Origin: Cololabis saira
Lineage: Eukaryota; Chordata; Actinopteri; Beloniformes; Belonidae
Length of the DNA stretch: 64,000 nucleotides
NCBI RefSeq assembly: GCF_033807715.1
Contig: NC_084599.1
Coordinates: forward strand, 6,334,625-6,398,624
Direction: 5' to 3'
This document shows, piece by piece, positions 42,287-53,831 of the stretch (its first letter is position 1; each line of letters starts with the position of its first letter). The notes beneath the pieces were generated by a model. The model saw nothing but the letters and a program-made list of their open reading frames with translations, had not been told where the DNA came from and made no database searches. A program made the translations under genes and the position numbers.

Positions 42287-43056
42287 AACTCCAACATGGT
42301 TTCATCCCGGATGCTAGTGAGGTTCTTCCTGGCCAGCAGCTCTGTAACCAGGACAGGAACCTTGGATTGGACCAGAAGGAACCAGATCCTCCACAGGTTA
42401 AGGAGGAAATGATGGATGGTCAGGTTGAACTGAAGCAGGAGATTGATGTCATCATGGTGACTCCAACTTCTGGTGAAAGTAGCCACAGTGAACCAGAACC
42501 AAACATGGATCAGGTCCAACTTTGGAACTCTTCAGTAACTGTGAAACTGGATCAGCAAGAAACAAAGTACGAACAACCAAGTCTGTTGACCTGCAAAATT
42601 TGTGGTAAAAGTTTCCTCAAGCGATCACACTTGTTGAATCACACTCGTACCCACACCGGCGATAGGCCATTTACCTGTCAAGTGTGTGGTAAAAGTTTTA
42701 ACCGCGCTGGGACTTTGACCACCCACATGAGAATCCACACAGGCGAGAAGCCGTATTCCTGTAACATCTGTGGTAAAAGTTTCTCCCAAACTGGTCACCT
42801 GACCAATCACATACGGGGTCACACGGGAGAGAAGCCGTATTCCTGTCAGATCTGCTGTAAAAGATTTGCCCAGGCCGGCAACATGGAAACGCACGTGAGG
42901 AGGCATGCTGGCGTCAAGCCCTTTTGTTGTCAGAACTGTGGTAAATCTTTTGGACAACTGTCTGCTTTGAAAACCCACATGGTCAAGTCCTGCAAGTCAC
43001 AACTCCCCGACAATTTAACATGGAGCGCACTTGGAGCGGAGCCAGAGAGGGATTAA
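42287..43056 (+). CDS. ZNF-C exon 2: intact C2H2 zinc-finger exon
   Basis: The acceptor CATTTGTCTCCCCAG ends at 42286. The phase-1 frame begins ELQHGF and is open to the stop at 43054-43056. The acidic linker (LDQKEPDPPQVKEE, ESSHSEPEPNMDQ) is followed by four C2H2 fingers ([32 protein letters not shown]) with HTGEKP-type linkers, and a last C2HC finger (CQNCGKSF...HMVKSC). One finger fewer than ZNF-B, by loss or gain of the CEVCGKTF finger. The fourth finger has CxxC followed by an extra Cys (CQICC). With exon 1 at 35058 it forms a complete gene whose product should be a nuclear DNA-binding protein. Confidence 0.92.
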
Positions 43057-43779
43057 AAAAAGCGTTTCCATTACACTTTTGCGATAAATGTCTGAAAAAG
43101 GGTTTTTGTGATATTTGGCAATTTTCTTTTAATTAAAAGCTTTTCCATTTCCGGTTTTTCTTTGATATTTGATTCTCGCTCATGGGGTAATGGAAACACG
43201 GCTATTGATGGCAAGTTGTGCTGTATTTGTTGTGCTTTTTTATGACACAAGTTGTCTAAATATTGTTGGATAACGATAATTAATAATAATCATAATGATC
43301 TAAACTGTTGTGAATTTCCATCGGTTCTATTGGTTGTGAAGGTTCCTGAGAGTTATCAATCAAGCCACTCCTTAGATAGGACCGTGTACAAATACCCACA
43401 GCTACGAGCCTCCGAAAACATGGTGATGTCATGGGTGTGTCCAGTTCGTCTGATACAGTTTATGTGGACAGGTGAGTAGCAGTAGTTAAAAGTGAATAAT
43501 TAATGTAATATAGTTTCAGTGTCAGATGAGCCAGACAGCTAAAAAGAGGATGTGGACATTTGATAAACAATTTTGGGTTATCAGGAAATAAAAGAGAACA
43601 AGCTGCGGTTTATGGACTCTGTGTGTTTGTAAGTTATAAAAAAAAATGTTTGTTGCTTTTTGTGTTTTTTTTTTTTGTTTTTTTTTTTTAACCTTGTCTG
43701 CACACATATTAATGATTGATACCATGCCGGTAAAAACCTAAGCCATATATATGTGCATTATTACTATATTTAATATATA
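43057..43779 (+). other. ZNF-C 3' flank
   Basis: This matches ZNF-B flank up to about 43665. It then holds T-rich and AT-rich sequence not found in unit B, into which Tc1 inserted. No gene is seen. It contains the uninterrupted target (about 43108) of the unit B LINE. Confidence 0.6.
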
Positions 43780-45403
43780 CAGTGCCTTGCGAAAGTATTT
43801 GGCCCCCTTGAACTTTGTGACCTTTTGCCACATTTCAGGCTTCAAACATAAAGATATAAAACTGCAATTTGTTGTGAAGAATCAACAACAAGTGGGACAC
43901 AATCATGAAGTGGAATGAAATGTATTGGATATTTCAAACTTTTTTAACAAATAAAAAACTGAAAAAGTGGCCGTGCAAAATTATTCAGCCCCTTTACTTT
44001 CAGTGCAGCAAACTCTGTCCAGAAGTTCAGTGAGGATCTCTGAATGATCCAGTGTTGACCTAAATGACTGATGATAAATGGAATCCACCATTGTGTAATC
44101 ACGTCTCCGTCTAAATGCACCTGCACCGTGATCGTGTCAGAGGTCCCTTTAAAGAGCAGAGAGCATCATGAAGAACAAGGAACACACCAGGCAGGTCCGA
44201 AATACTGTTGTGGAGAAGTTTAAAGCTGGATTTGGATACGAAATATTTCCCAAGCTTTTAAACATCCCAAAGAGCACTGTGCAAGCGATAATATTGAAAT
44301 GGAAGGAGTATTAGACCACTGCAAATCTACCAAGACCTGGCCGTCCCTCTACACTTTCAGCTCATACAAGGAGAAGACTGATCAGAGATGCAGCCAAGAG
44401 GCCCATGATCACTCTGGATGAACTGCAGAGCTCTACAGCTGAGGTGGGATACTCTGTCCATACGACAACAATCAGTCGTATCCTGCACAATTCTGGCTTT
44501 TATGGAAGAGTGGCAAGAAGACAGCCATTTCTTAAAGATATCCATACAAAGTGTGGTTTAAAGTTTGCCACAAGCCACCTGGGAGACACACCAAACATGT
44601 GGAAGAAGGTGCTCTGGTCAGATCAGACCAAAATCAAACTTTTTGGCAACAATGCAAGACGTTATGTTTGGCGTAAAAGCAACACAGCTCATCACCCTCA
44701 ACACACCATCCCCACTGTCAAACATGGTGGTGGCAGCATCATGGTTTGGGCCTGCTTTTCTTCAGCAGGGATAGGGAAGATGGTTAACATTGATGGGAAG
44801 ATGGATGGAGCCAAATACAGGACCATTCTGGAAGAAAACCTGATGGAGTCTGCAAAAGACCTGAGACTGGGACGGAGATTTGTCTTCCAATAAGACAATG
44901 ATCCAAAACATAAAGCAAAATCTACAATGGAATGGTTCACAAAAAACATCCAGGTGTTAGAATGGCCAAGTCAAAGTCCAGACCTGAATCAAATCAAGAA
45001 TTTGTGGAAAGAACTGAAAACTGCTGTTCACAAACACTCTCCATCCAACCTCACTGAACTCCAGCTGTTTTGCAAGGAGGAATGGGCAAAAAGTTCAGTC
45101 TCTCGATGTGCAAAACTGATAGAGACAAACCCCAAGCGACTTACAGCTGTAATCGCAGCAAAAGGTGGCGCTACGAAGTATTAACTTAAGGGGGGTGAAT
45201 AATTTTGCAAACCCAATTTTTCAGTTTTTTATTTGTTAAAAAAGTTTGAAATATCCAATAAATTTCGTTCCACTTCATGATTGTGTCCCACTTGTTGTTG
45301 ATTCTTCACAAAAAATTACAGTTTTATATCTTTATGTTTGAAGCCTGAAATGTAGCAAAAGGTCACAAAGTTCAAGGGGGGCAAATACTTTCGCAAGGCA
45401 CTG
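43780..45403 (+). mobile_element. Tc1-like transposon
   Basis: The terminal inverted repeats begin CAGTGCCTTGCGAAAGTATT and run about 100 bp or more each side. TA flanks (43778-43779, 45404-45405). The interior is one transposase reading frame. Unit B lacks it. Confidence 0.95.
44168..45184 (+). pseudogene. Tc1 transposase, inactivated
   Basis: ATG at 44168 to stop at 45184 is one continuous frame of 338 codons with no frameshift, the usual Tc1 size. It has N-terminal helix-turn-helix domains (VEKFKAGFGYEIFPKLL; GRPSTLSAHTRRRLIRDA, an AT-hook/GRPS-type joint) and a DDE domain ([19 protein letters not shown]). Two in-frame stops lie at 44312-44314 (TAG) and 44891-44893 (TAA). The third acidic residue is lost: the usual IENLW motif reads IKNLW, replacing the catalytic Glu. 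It therefore cannot move itself. The rest of the domain is well preserved, pointing to a moderate age. Confidence 0.92.
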
Positions 45404-45410
45404 TATACAT

Positions 45411-46326
45411 TAGGGGTGTAACGGTACATGTATTTGTATTGAACCGTTCGGTATAGCGTGTTCGGTTCGGAACGGAGGCGTACCGAACGAGTTTCCACAC
45501 GGACATATTAAGTAGAGGACCGCACGTTGTGGAGCAGAGCGCTGCTGCAGTTGCGCTCACACCGAGAAAGTATTAAGATTAAAGAAAAAAGCACTAACTA
45601 ATGAAGAACTAAAGAGCTAAGCACATAATTGTGACAAGTCCAGTGTTTCCCCTACCATTGTTTAGGCCTGGCGGGGCCTGGCCAGGCCTAAAAAAAAAAA
45701 AACAATGATCATTTACGTTTAAGAGCGCCTCTGCAGCGCTGTTCTGCAACGGGAGTCAACCTGCTTCGTTGCCTAGTAAAGCCTGAATTATGGTTCTGCG
45801 TTAAATCGACGCAGAGCCTACGCCGTAGGATACGCAGCGACGTGCACCGTACGGCCGCTCGCCGCTTACCCTACGCCGTAGGCTCTGCGTTGGTGTAACG
45901 CGGCACCATAAATCAGCCTTAACGATGCGAGTACCGCTGCTGAGAGCGCGGGCATATTATTATACATTATGGGATGTATAGAGTTTGTAGCCAGCCAACT
46001 ATGGCGCCGGCCAAAAAAAGAAAAAATATTGTGGGCGACAGACAACATTATATAAAGAAATGTTTCTGCAGGTCCGTGTGTTTGTGTTTGCATGTGACGC
46101 TGCAGGGAAGCATGAAGGAAAAAACCGCCCGACGACACACCATGCATCCGCGGGGTCCTAGCGCCGGCACACGTACAGCCAATGTTATTGTGTGTGTGTG
46201 TAATAAACAACTATCACGTTTATATTTTGCATTTTGTTTTCTTACTGTACCGAAAATGAACCGAACCGTGACCTCCAAACCGAGGTACGTACCGAACCGA
46301 GATTTTTGTGTACCGTTACACCCCTA
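45411..46326 (+). mobile_element. Non-autonomous hAT element abutting Tc1
   Basis: Ends are TAGGGGTGTAACGGTACA and TGTACCGTTACACCCCTA. GTATACAT flanks at 45403-45410 and 46327-46334; the first base of the left copy is the last base of Tc1, so the hAT came after Tc1. It contains a palindromic MITE (45780-45919). A short frame from 46001 (MAPAKKRKNIVGD) could be a transposase leader, unproven. Confidence 0.92.
45780..45919. mobile_element. Palindromic MITE, 3-bp TAA target, copy 3
   Basis: Same family as 28205 and 28904. Arms are AGCCTGAATTATGGTTCTGC and CGGCACCATAAATCAGCCT. TAA flanks at 45777-45779 and 45920-45922. A half copy is at about 49860-49911. Confidence 0.87.
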
Positions 46327-46334
46327 GTATACAT

Positions 46335-47453
46335 ATATATACGCATACATTTTGTGGTTATTTGTAATAAATATAGGATCGGATCAGCAGGAGATGTTGT
46401 TTTTCAATAAAAATCTTTCTAAAAAATGAAAAACATGTTCTTTTTTTATTATTGATTGTCATTTCTTCTATCATTTAATCTTCAATCACACTTGGTTCTA
46501 CCAAAGGTTATTGGTTCCTTCCTCAGAGAGTTTCCTGAACTCTGTCCGTGCTACAGCAGTGTGTCCCGGCCCTCGGGACGCGCTGTCCTGTCCTACATGT
46601 TGAAGTAAGGACACATCTAAAGCATGGAGGACAGTCGGTCCTGAGGACCAGGGTTTGGAAGACGTAGCCTCAAGTCCACAAAACAAATGTAGTTATTTCA
46701 TATATTGTATCGTCTTACCATCACAGGCTTCTGCTGTTTTCCTTCAAGAGTTTCATGTGAAACATAAAACACATTTATACACCGTCTTGTGTTACACTCC
46801 GGTGGTCAATACGGACTGATGACTAATTGCTGGAAAACACCTCAAAACTCAGACACCTGTAGCTTTCAGGAAAAAAAGGAGGAAAATCCGTGAGAAAATT
46901 AAATCCACGTACTGATTCTAAATGTTCTGCAAGGATGGACAATGGTGCTTCTTTTATGAAGGCTTATTTGACAGGGACAAATGCGTTATACATTGTTCCA
47001 TGTTTAGGCTTTCAACATCAAGATAGGTTTAAAAAGACAATTTTTTTAAATACTACAGACAATACATTAAATAAATAAAATCAAATGTTCTTAATGACAG
47101 AACTCAGCACAGGAAGTGGACATTTAGATAAGATTACCAACAATGGACAGATTTCTCTATTATTGTTAATGCCTGTTTGTGTAATGATCTTAACTGTTAG
47201 TAATTGTTGTTGTTTTGCCCCCAAACCGTTACACAACAGGATAAGTGGTAAAATATAGAATACATAAACTATTAAGCTGCTTTGACAGGTATCGAAGAGC
47301 TTAAGATGGAAACCATTTTATCCAGGGTTTGTTTTTCTTGTCGGATAGTATTTTTTTACGGCCTTTAAATTTAAGTTGGGAAATATGAAATGTTTCTAGA
47401 CACAGATATAATGTCAAAGGTACGAAAGACTACATGAGAATGAGAATACATGA
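46335..47453 (+). other. ZNF-C far 3' flank
   Basis: It continues the sequence shared with unit B (24160-24985) after the Tc1/hAT interruption, with a possible AATAAA at about 46404. About 370 bp at 46729-47120 has no counterpart in unit B and no recognised content. Confidence 0.5.
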
Positions 47454-47489
47454 GTGTTCCGTTTTATTGAGTTCTCTCTTTTTCGTCCT

Positions 47490-48030
47490 TTATTTTCCTT
47501 TAAGATCATTTTTCAAAGTTCCCAGTTTGTACAGCTGCTCCTTATACACCACTGTTTTGGTTCCAGAGACAAGACCTTCCCAATCTTCCACTTTACGTTC
47601 GAACATGTGGATCCTCTCCATGAGGTTCTCTCTCAGGGCTTGGAAGTCTTCCTCTGGCAACTCCTTCACATCAGTGGTCTGTCTCCACCTCAGCACACTT
47701 GTCCTCTGCAGCATTAGCATACAGCTTAATATCGACATAGGCAAACTTGAACCATAATGTCTCCTTTGCGAGCTGGAGTGTCTCTGTGTATGTGGTGAAG
47801 CACTTTGCCGTCTTCTCTTCTACAAGAGCCGTTTCTTCAAGAGCATCGACATATTCAAGCCCGATATCGTGAACCTTTCCAAAGTCCACACAGAGTGCTC
47901 TGATCTCGTCGATAAGTGCCCTTTCTTCTAGAAGATCAAGCGTGAAGGTTAGCTTCTTGGCTCTCTTGCTAAAGAGGCTTTGAGCTGTTGAGCGCTTTCC
48001 TTTTAAGGCTTCTAATTCAGCTGAATCCCT
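47490..48030 (-). pseudogene. BEL/Pao-like gag fragment, unit C
   Basis: Homologous to 25057-25597. The initiator ATG of unit B is AGG here, and the same frameshift separates the N-terminal part from the ALRENLMERIHMFERKVEDW part. Oriented head to head with the plus-strand frame at 48071. Confidence 0.6.
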
Positions 48031-48070
48031 CTTCTTTCTGCTTACTGGTCAATGCAGCAGATGGGGTTTC

Positions 48071-48740
48071 ATGCGCTCAGCCGCTGGCTATTACTCTAAG
48101 TTGATTGTCCATGGGATCGGTGGGATGAGGAAGGTGGTCACAACCAAGAGATACTCCCTGCGCCTAAGAGTGAAAACCCCCAAAGGTACTGTGACCGAAC
48201 ACAAGCTGCTCTGCTATGGCCTGGAGAGTATCGCAGAGATAAGTCAGCCTGTCACCCCACAGCAACTGCAAAAGATCTTCCCTAACGTCCCTGCAGAAGA
48301 GCTGGTCCGTCCAGAAAACATTGACCTCTTAATCAGCCACAAGGAAGGCCGCCTTGTCCCAAAGCCGATCTAGTCCTCTGGGATGGCCCACTGGTCAAAA
48401 CTGCTACTCACCCGGACCTCTTCGAGGCAATCGACCTAACACTGCACCAGTCCGACACTCACTTTGCGAGGTCTATGAGAGCAGCCTGAGAGTATACAAG
48501 GAGGTCCTTGTGGACATGAAAGATCTGAGTGAAGACCTGACGGAGAAGCAAGAGGTAACCCACAGCAGCACCACTGTCACGAACAAGGAGGTGTTCGATT
48601 GGTTCAAGTGGGATAGCATAGGAGCTGCTTGTGACCCAAAGTGTGGGGGCTGCAAGTGCAGCAAGTGTCCACCGGGAGGTAAAGAGATGACCCTTGGGGA
48701 AGAAAGGGACTTAGTGAAAAACTATCTTAAAGAAAAATAA
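48071..48740 (+). pseudogene. BEL/Pao polyprotein fragment (protease-adjacent region)
   Basis: The frame 48071-48373 reads YYSKLIVHGIGGMRKVVTT, then KLLCYGLESIAEISQPVTPQ, LVRPENIDLLISHKEGRLVP. This is the stretch around the aspartic protease of BEL/Pao elements. After a frameshift, 48354-48740 continues with FDWFKWDSIGAACDPKCGGC and CSKCPPGGKEMTLGEERDL, a cysteine-rich BEL/Pao signature. It then stops, with no reverse transcriptase. The 3' edge (48725-48840) is an inverted copy of the edge at 24985-25075. Confidence 0.8.
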
Positions 48741-49920
48741 AGGAAGAAAAAGAGAGAACGCTGAGTAATATCCATTCTTTATGCTGATTGAGAGCCCCGT
48801 TCCGTGGGGAAAGTCCAATAAAACAGAACAGTAATAACCAGTTGGCAATTATGCCGATTGAGGCTCATGTGAGTACCACTATGCTTCTGATCACACTGCT
48901 AATAAAGCTTTTGGCTGTCTGTCAGCTGTTCACCTGCGCCGGTGTGGGATACGCCCCCCATTTAAAGGGGTATGCGAAAACATGAATGAAATAATGTCTG
49001 CTCCATTCAGATGTCTTACTTACTACAAATGATATTCACATTTCTAATATTAACATTATTAATAAAGGTCACTTAAACACAACAATGAGTATTAATTATC
49101 TGTTAACTGGAGAACTAACAGTTCTACGTACATGTGACTGATACCTGGTTAGTTGGTGGACTACAGAGATGACTATGAACAAGTCTGGATCAGGTCCTAG
49201 TGGTCAGAGGGGGGACTGCAGGTCTGGATCAGGTCCTAGTGGTCAGAGGGGGGACTGCAGGTCTGGATCAGGTCCTAGTGGTCCCCCCCTCTGACCAAAC
49301 GGTACAGATATTCTGTGATATTTTTTTATATTTATAAAAAAATAAAATTATAAAAAAATAAAGTATCCCCATAACTTTGATTGGGTGGGCAGGACGCAAC
49401 GTGTGTGTTCCGCTCCCGCCCGCAGTGTTTTCATCCGCTCCCGCTCCCGCAAAACTCTGAATTCATGCCCGCACAATGATAGAGATGCAAGAGAAACGTC
49501 CTTGACAAATCTATCTGATTTAATGTTAACATGATAATTGTGGAGCTTGATGGATAATTGGCAGTTCATAGGCACCTGTTGGATACAATCATACCATCAT
49601 TGTCATCATCACACGCCTCTGCGCATGCGGGTCAGTTCAGGGCCGCGATGCGTTCACACTCGAGTCGGATATAGGACACATTTTAAAAGATAATGTGAAC
49701 AGCCACACAAAAAAATCGGAATTGGGAAAAAATCGGAATTGAGCATTAAGGACTGCAGTGTGAACGTAGCCTAGGTCGCGGGGGGTATTGGACCGCGGTG
49801 AAATGGAGTGACGGAGAAGTCCGAAGGGTTCACGATGGCGTCACGGTGACGGCGTCACGGTGACGACGTAGGCACAGCGTCGATTTGACGCAGAACCATA
49901 ATTCAGCCTTAAGGGTGTAA
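48741..49920. other. Intergenic repeat debris; 39-bp tandem repeat at 49170-49290
   Basis: 48741-48840 mirrors 24985-25075. 48850-49000 may be LTR-like (AATAAAGC near 48899). 49170-49290 holds three copies of a unit with GGTCTGGATCAGGTCCTAGT; the last ends in a C-tract that mirrors the GTCAGAGGGGGG of the others. 49300-49850 has no recognised content, and 49860-49911 is half of the palindromic MITE. No gene. Confidence 0.5.
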
Positions 49921-49930
49921 TAACTGCCAT

Positions 49931-50715
49931 GAAGTCTATTTTCTCTAGACATGGGATCCCTGACATTGTTATCTCAGACAATGGACCTCAATATGCAAGC
50001 GAGGAATTCAGGAGCTTTGCAGAAAGATGGGAGTTCAGTCATCTTACTTCAAGCCCTGGTCATGCACAATCCAATGGTCAGGCGGAAAGAGCGGTGCAAA
50101 CAGTTAAAAGACTACTCAAAAAGTCTCAGAAGGTTTGCTGGTGACCCAGCACTTCTGGAATGCATAAATACGCCGCTGGAGAGTGTGGGACAGTCTCCTG
50201 CCCAGATGTTGATGGGGCGTTGGTTAAAGACGAGACTGCCAGCCTCCACCTCTCTTCTCACTCCTGAAAGGGCGTTCAGTGTGCACAAAGGGCTGAAAGA
50301 GAGGTAAGCGAATCAAAAGAGAGACTTTGATCGTCATGCTAAAAGGCTGCCTGAGCTGCACACTGGAGAAAATGTAAGGATGCAGTCGGGGGACAAATGG
50401 AAGCCAGCAGTGGTTCTGAAAGAGTATGATCAGCCACGTTCATATGTGGTGCGCACGCCCCAAGGAAGAAGCTTCAGGCGTAACAGAAGACATCTCAGAC
50501 AGACGGCTGAGACAGTGTTTCCACCTGCTGCTGGGAGTAATGTAACTGTTCATATGGACTGTGACAACACTCTGCTGGCTGACAGGGTCAGTTCACAGGC
50601 TCAGACTTCAGAACCAACTCAGAGCAAGGACACTTGCGGCTCATCTACACTCACACAGCCTTACCAGACCAGATCAGGCAGAGTGGTCAAGACTCCACTG
50701 AGATTCAGGGAATGA
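49931..50715 (+). pseudogene. Ty3/gypsy integrase fragment
   Basis: The frame from 49931 carries the integrase core (FSRHGIPDIVISDNGPQYAS with its catalytic Asp; AQSNGQAERAVQTVKRL with the catalytic Glu), then a frameshift at about 50140 into LESVGQSPAQMLMGRWLKT, a stop, and the C-terminal SYVVRTPQGRSFRRNRRHL. This is the tail of a Ty3/gypsy pol, different from the intact element at 53384. A LINE follows at 50764, and beyond it 52780-52800 shows the matching polypurine tract and LTR start. Confidence 0.85.
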
Positions 50716-50763
50716 AAATGTGGAAATGGACACTTTGAGTGTATGACTGATTTAATGTTTATT

Positions 50764-52633
50764 ATGCCTTAGAGCTCACCAGGGGTAAGACTGGGTTATC
50801 GCAGGCAAATCAAGGCATGGACCTGAGTGTGAAATTAAGAAACAGGCTGTTACTCGGTTCAAATATGCGGTGCGATTCATTAAGAGGAGCGAACAGACCT
50901 TGAGAGCAAATTCTATGGCCAGAAAGCTGCAACAAAATGATGTTAAAGATTTTTGGAAAGAAGTCAAGATTATGAATGATAGTAAAATACATTTGCCATC
51001 TAGTATCGAAGGGGTAATTGGGAGTGTAAATATTGCTGCTTTATGGAAAAGACATTATATGGACCTCTTTAACTGTGTTAAAAGTGATGTTTTTATTGTT
51101 GGTGATGTTTCCCATGACAATGTGGATATTAGGCCTGATGAAGTCAGTTACTTCATTGGGAAATTGGCTTTAAACTAATCTTGTGGTCCTGATCAGATCA
51201 CAGCAGAACATTTGAAATTTTCTAGCCCCAGAGTTTCTGTTTTACTTGCTTTGTGTTTTACGGGTATGTTGATGCATGGTACACTACCTGACTCTATGCT
51301 CTCAGTTCTGCTGGTGCCAGTTATTAAAGATAAAACAGGGAAGATATCCAGTATAGAAAATTAAATGGCCCATTGTTCTGGCCAGTGTATTGTCAAAAGT
51401 ATTAGAAAGAATCTTATTAGATAGGCTACAGGAATATATAGTCACCACAGAGGATCAGTTTGGATTTAAGAGTAAACATGGCACTGACATGTGTATTTAT
51501 GCTCTGAAAGAGGCTGTCAGTAGGTACAGAAAACATAACTCTACCATGTTTATGTGCTTCCTGGATACCTCTAAAGCCTTTGACCGCATTAACCATGGTA
51601 AACTGTTTGTGAAACTATGTGAGCGAGGGGTCCCTCCTTATTTATTACGGGTTTTACATTTTTGGTACTCAAATCAAACCATGCAAATAAGATGGGGGAA
51701 TACTACATCTGAACCCTTCCTAGTGACAAATGGGGTTAGACAGGGTGGGATTCTGTCACCTATGTTATTTAATTTGTACATGAATGAGCTCTCTAAAAGG
51801 CTTAAAGAGTGTGGGACTGGCTGTATGGTCGGAGAAAGGCTCATTAGTCATCTACTGTACGCTGATGACTTGGTCATCATGTCTCCCTACTCTGCTGGTC
51901 TGCAGAAACTGCTTAGAGTCTGCTCAGACTATGGGAAGCAGTTTGATATCAAGTTTAACTCAAAAAAGAGTGTGGTTATGATTGTAAAGACTAAGGAAGA
52001 CCGCAAAAGAACATTCCCCACCTTTTTCCTGGCAGACAAATTGCTGAATGTTGTGGATAAGGTCACATATCTTGGTCACATCATCAGGGATGACCTTTGT
52101 GATGATGATGATATTCAGCGACAGTACTGTAAACTGTACGCACAAGCAAATATGTTGGCACGTAAATTTTTTATGTGTACTGATGATGTTAAAATTGCTT
52201 TGTTTAAAGCCTATTGTACTTCACTGTACACTGCCCCCACAGCTACAGTAAGGCTAAGTTTAATAAGCTACAGGTGGCATACAATGATGCACTTAGAATT
52301 ATTTTGAAGCTCCCTAGGTGGACGAGTGCCAGTCAGTTGTTTGTGCGCAGTGGTGTTTCTACCTTAGACGCTGTCCTTAGGAATCTCATGTATAATTTTA
52401 TGGGAAGGCTGAATGACTCAAAAAATGAAATTATTATGGCTTTAACCATGCCCAAAAAGAGCAGTACTAGGTTCTTTTCTAGTTTTTGGAGGCATTGGAG
52501 AGGGTGTTTGTATATTTTTTAGGTATGTTCTTATTCTGTCCTTTGTTGTTTTGTCTACTGTTGTTGTTGTCTCTTTTATTGTATTTATATGGACCTGAGT
52601 CTGAAATAAAGATTGAATTGAATTTAGTTTTGT
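50764..52633 (+). mobile_element. 5'-truncated LINE inserted in gypsy debris
   Basis: TGTTTATT occurs at 50756-50763 and 52634-52641 as a possible 8-bp target duplication. The element ends in a TTGAATTGAATT-type tail at about 52612-52625. It encodes a reverse transcriptase (next entry). The clade is uncertain, likely within the jockey/I group. Confidence 0.72.
50870..52580 (+). pseudogene. LINE reverse transcriptase (GTDMCIYALKE type)
   Basis: 50870-51178 encodes DVKDFWKEVKIMND and DEVSYFIGKLALN, a stop, then a decayed GPDQITAEHLKF. 51390-52307 is a long frame: KVLERILLDRLQEYI, EDQFGFKSKHGTDMCIYALK, CFLDTSKAFDRINH, TNGVRQGGILSPMLFNLYMN, ISHLLYADDLVIMSP (catalytic Asp pair), VTYLGHIIRDD. After another frameshift, 52260-52500 carries the C-terminus. 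Stops and frameshifts make it inactive. Confidence 0.82.
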
Positions 52634-53383
52634 TGTTTATTCCTATGGACTGGCTTTATTTTCTTGAAGAGGCATCTTTATTTCAGTGATAAGTTGATCA
52701 TTTATAAAAAATGTGCCTGATGTTATGTTCTATACTGTCTTTATAGTTTAGTAAAGATAAACAGTAAAAAAGAAAAAAAATCTTGAGAAGGGGGATGTAA
52801 TGTATTGTGTTGTTACTGTAACTTTAATCTGAAAGGTAACCGGATGGGGGGGCGGAACAAGACTACTGATATTTACTCAAAAGTGTGCCGAACTTAAGTA
52901 TAATTTTTGAGTATGTACTGTTTACTATGGCATTTCAGACGCACCGTTTGTCTTTTATGTTGTTCTATCTGTAATGTATTGTGTTGTTACTGTAACTTTA
53001 TTGTGAAAGGTAACCGGATGGGGGGCGGAACAAGACCTCCGGTTAGAGTTATATTGTATGAGGTTCGGAATAGAAGTGAAGTAAAAGTTGGTCTAGCTGT
53101 GACACGAAAACCTGGTCGTCCTGTCAAGTTATTTATAAGACTAAACATTACACCATGAATAAGAGATTTCACCAGCAAGATCCCTAATTATAGCGTATTG
53201 GGCCATTATCATGATCTTACTTGTGAATGTGGGTCACAATTTTATCTGTAAAAGGGTTTGAAATGGTCCTTTAACCCTGCATTTTGAAAATGGTTCCCCC
53301 AAAAGCTAAACACGGCTCAGCACATACCAAAATAAAGTATTTAAATACAGTTATAAATAACTGATCCAACAAAATGTTTATAT
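52634..53383. other. Unit D upstream block with LTR-like sequence
   Basis: It matches 32840-34870 of unit C without the hAT. A purine tract GAGAAGGGGGA followed by TGTAATGTATTG at about 52796 suggests the 3' LTR start of the gypsy whose integrase lies at 49931. The TGTAATGTATTG and GGTAACCGGATGGGGGGCGG motifs recur at about 52972. No gene. Confidence 0.5.
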
Positions 53384-53608
53384 TGTAATGTGTGACAGAC
53401 AAGGAGGAGACGGCTCGTACTTTCTTGCCAGTTTATTCCCGAGCAGGAAAACAAACAACCAGGTTCTCTGACAATCCCAACGGCAGACAAACACTCTAAC
53501 GTCTAACGTCTCCGGTAGAACTTAAAAACAACCCCTTAACAAGAACAACAGGAGAAGGAAACCCCGGAGTTCTAAACCTCCCGGTGACAGGCAGAGAGGG
53601 TCGCTACA
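53384..53608 (-). repeat. 3' LTR (element orientation)
   Basis: 225 bp, TG...CA ends on the plus strand (TGTAATGTGTGACAG to GGGTCGCTACA). By-eye comparison with the LTR at 58819 finds no difference. Confidence 0.96.
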
Positions 53609-53622
53609 CTACCCCCCCCTTA
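53609..53622 (-). other. Polypurine tract
   Basis: On the minus strand, TAAGGGGGGGGTAG directly precedes the 3' LTR, the expected primer site for plus-strand DNA synthesis. Confidence 0.88.
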
Positions 53623-53831
53623 CAAAAGTCCTCGCCCACGAGGGACCAATGAGCCAAAACGAAATAGGCAACTCGGCACACAGTAAAACAACATTCTTTT
53701 TTTTTTCTTTTTTTTTTTAAGAACAGGGTGGACGCATTCCCTTCCACTGAGACTGGGGCACATTATTGCCCGCTTCTGGAACAAATGGTCTCACTACAAC
53801 CCAGTACCCCCATAAAAATGAACAAACAAAG

